This document shows positions 6,963 through 8,303 of a stretch of 8,303 nt of DNA, one piece after another. Position numbers and translations under genes: made by a program. The notes beneath the pieces are model-generated. The model was given only the letters and a program-made list of their open reading frames with translations, was not told where the DNA came from and ran no database searches. Origin of the DNA: Moanibacter sp964542645. Its GTDB lineage: Bacteria > Verrucomicrobiota > Verrucomicrobiia > Opitutales > UBA2987. Position 1 is the stretch's first letter, and each line of letters starts with the position of its first letter. The DNA is taken from the NCBI GenBank assembly GCA_964542645.1, contig CAZIUG010000017.1:1-8303 (forward strand), read 5' to 3'.

Positions 6963-8303
6963 ATGACAGTCTTTAGTGCGATGTCCCCTCGATCTGTACT
7001 AATCGTCAAGCCGGATACCTACGGGGATCTAGTACTAATATCGACGTTATTATGGCCATTGGCTGAGGTATGGCCGAAATGCAAACTTCATATCCTTGTG
7101 CGGGAGGGATACGAGGACATCTCATCTGTATTGCCGCCTAATATTAGTTGGTTAACTACCTCGATTAACCCCTACCTCGAAAATCCCTCGAGCGTAAGAA
7201 TGGAGGTTTCTGGGCTTCTAGATGAGCTAAAGAGTGTAAATCCGGAATTGGTGATTGCAGGTTCAATCTCTATGACCTGGCTCGAAGTAGTTGTAGCCGG
7301 TAATTTTCCTAATGCCAAGACTGTTGCCTTCGAGAACTTTTATATTGCTAAGGGAATGGGGGCCGATTTGGAAAAGGCATATGGATTTAATCCTCAAAGT
7401 GTGTTTGAGGATCAAGTAACATTCGAAGCCGGAATTGAGGATTGGAGAAATTGGGTCGTGATGGCAAACAGGTTGCTAGGGGAAAATTGTAAGGCTAATC
7501 AACCCCGGCTCGATTTTCCTGATGAGATACAGCGAAAGGCAGATCGATGGTTGTTTGGAGAGGGTCTTTTCGAAGAGCGGTGGGTTGCTTGTTGTCCAGC
7601 GGGCACGGCGAATGTACCTTTGAAGGCGTGGCCGGTTGAGTCCTACATTGATGCGCTGACACAACTTCACCGCGAACATGGTGTTTCCGTCCTTCTCCTG
7701 GGCCATGCCGATGAAGATGCAACATTAAAAGCAATTTCTCACGGTCTAAGAGAGCAGAAAATTCCCGTTTTCGAATGGAGGGGAAAGGACGGAGATTTCA
7801 GTCTGCTTGCTGCTTTGATTAGGAGGGCACAAATTTATTTTGGAAACGATACGGGTGCTATGCACCTAGCAGCTGCTGTTGATATTCCAGTTGTCGCGGT
7901 TTTCGGAGGAGGTACGTGGCCACGATTTCGTCCCTCTGGACGTAGAACGGCAGTTGTTTATCAACCGCTGGAGTGTTTTAGTTGCGGTTGGGACTGTCCT
8001 TTTGGGAACGCGCCTTGCGTGGGTACGATTCCTGTGGAATTAGTAGGACAGGCGCTTGAATATGTTCTCGGGCAGGTTGCGGAGGAATTCTACTCAGAGT
8101 TCTTACATGATGGAGAGATGAATCATTTTGGTACTTTTGAAAAATTCTCAAAACACTATAGTACCGGGTCGATTCCTTGGTATGAGGAGTCGAAGGTCAC
8201 GGGTGAACGAATTAGGAAACAGGCGCAATATTTGGAGCAAATTGCCGACCGGACCGATTCTGTCTTTCTGAAGGCGGAGTGGTGGAAAGGGGCGATTTCG
8301 ATT
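6963..8303 (+). CDS. Glycosyltransferase family 9 protein (heptosyltransferase superfamily), 3' partial
   Basis: The frame runs open from the ATG at 6963 through the last base, 447 residues without a stop; an in-frame TAA at 6936 bounds it upstream. An ATG at 6981 (M7) is an alternative start. The GT9 signature is complete. YGDLVLIS (20-27) carries D22, equivalent to the catalytic Asp of WaaC. LKAWP (220-224) carries the conserved lysine K221. FGNDTGAMHLAAA (293-305) has D296, G298 and H301 of the donor-binding DxGxxH motif, followed by VVAVFGGGTWPRFRP. The cluster C338, C341, C345, C352 is typical of many GT9 members. The enzyme should be cytoplasmic and use an ADP- or other nucleotide-activated sugar; heptose is not implied. 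The GT9 domain ends near residue 380, yet at least 67 more residues follow, containing a probable helix (about 410-432), so the full protein has a further region or domain outside the window. Confidence 0.92.
   Translation, partial: MTVFSAMSPRSVLIVKPDTYGDLVLISTLLWPLAEVWPKCKLHILVREGYEDISSVLPPNISWLTTSINPYLENPSSVRMEVSGLLDELKSVNPELVIAGSISMTWLEVVVAGNFPNAKTVAFENFYIAKGMGADLEKAYGFNPQSVFEDQVTFEAGIEDWRNWVVMANRLLGENCKANQPRLDFPDEIQRKADRWLFGEGLFEERWVACCPAGTANVPLKAWPVESYIDALTQLHREHGVSVLLLGHADEDATLKAISHGLREQKIPVFEWRGKDGDFSLLAALIRRAQIYFGNDTGAMHLAAAVDIPVVAVFGGGTWPRFRPSGRRTAVVYQPLECFSCGWDCPFGNAPCVGTIPVELVGQALEYVLGQVAEEFYSEFLHDGEMNHFGTFEKFSKHYSTGSIPWYEESKVTGERIRKQAQYLEQIADRTDSVFLKAEWWKGAISI

Noticed and set aside
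7476..7734. Reverse-strand ORFs of 76 and 79 codons
   Set aside because: They lie antisense inside the GT9 coding region, whose frame has full family motifs; their own translations show no recognisable features.

Overview
The window reads as an interior piece of a cell-surface polysaccharide (O-antigen or capsule type) biosynthesis and export locus from a Gram-negative-type bacterium. The main evidence is a Wzm-like ABC-2 permease surrounded by glycosyltransferases of all three structural classes: two GT-B GT4-type enzymes, one GT-A GT2 enzyme, one polytopic GT-C-like protein and one GT9 (heptosyltransferase-superfamily) protein. Base composition is moderate (a little under half G+C by eye) and most starts lack a convincing Shine-Dalgarno sequence. 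I cannot name a species; a Verrucomicrobiota-like or other non-proteobacterial host is only a guess.

Layout: every gene is on the + strand. (1) 1-671 is the 3' end of a gene whose visible part holds one partial and one full copy of a probable beta-sandwich module, with a 492-bp direct repeat at DNA level. (2) 819-1667 is the permease. (3) 1669-2823 is a GT4 glycosyltransferase, one base after the permease stop. (4) A 208-bp gap contains a 42-codon ORF in frame with the next gene. (5) 3032-3934 is a GT2 glycosyltransferase. (6) 3912-5111 is a second GT4 enzyme that starts inside the end of the GT2 gene. (7) A gap of about 297 bp holds a possible 43-codon ORF and short repeats. (8) 5409-6767 is a multi-spanning GT-C-like membrane protein. 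(9) A 195-bp gap holds a weak hairpin. (10) 6963 to the window end is a GT9 protein that continues past its catalytic domain and out of the window.

Working model (inference): the GT2, GT4 and GT9 enzymes assemble a glycan on a lipid carrier at the cytoplasmic face. The permease, with an ATPase (Wzt) not encoded in this window, moves it across the inner membrane. The GT-C-like protein may add a sugar from a polyprenyl-phosphate donor on the periplasmic side. The upstream beta-sandwich protein may be a glycan-binding or accessory module of another locus enzyme. No RNA genes, insertion sequences, CRISPR arrays or confident promoters or terminators were seen. The most unusual observations are the duplicated module with uneven divergence, the permease without a neighbouring ATPase gene, the two small ORFs in the gaps and the C-terminal extension of the GT9 protein.
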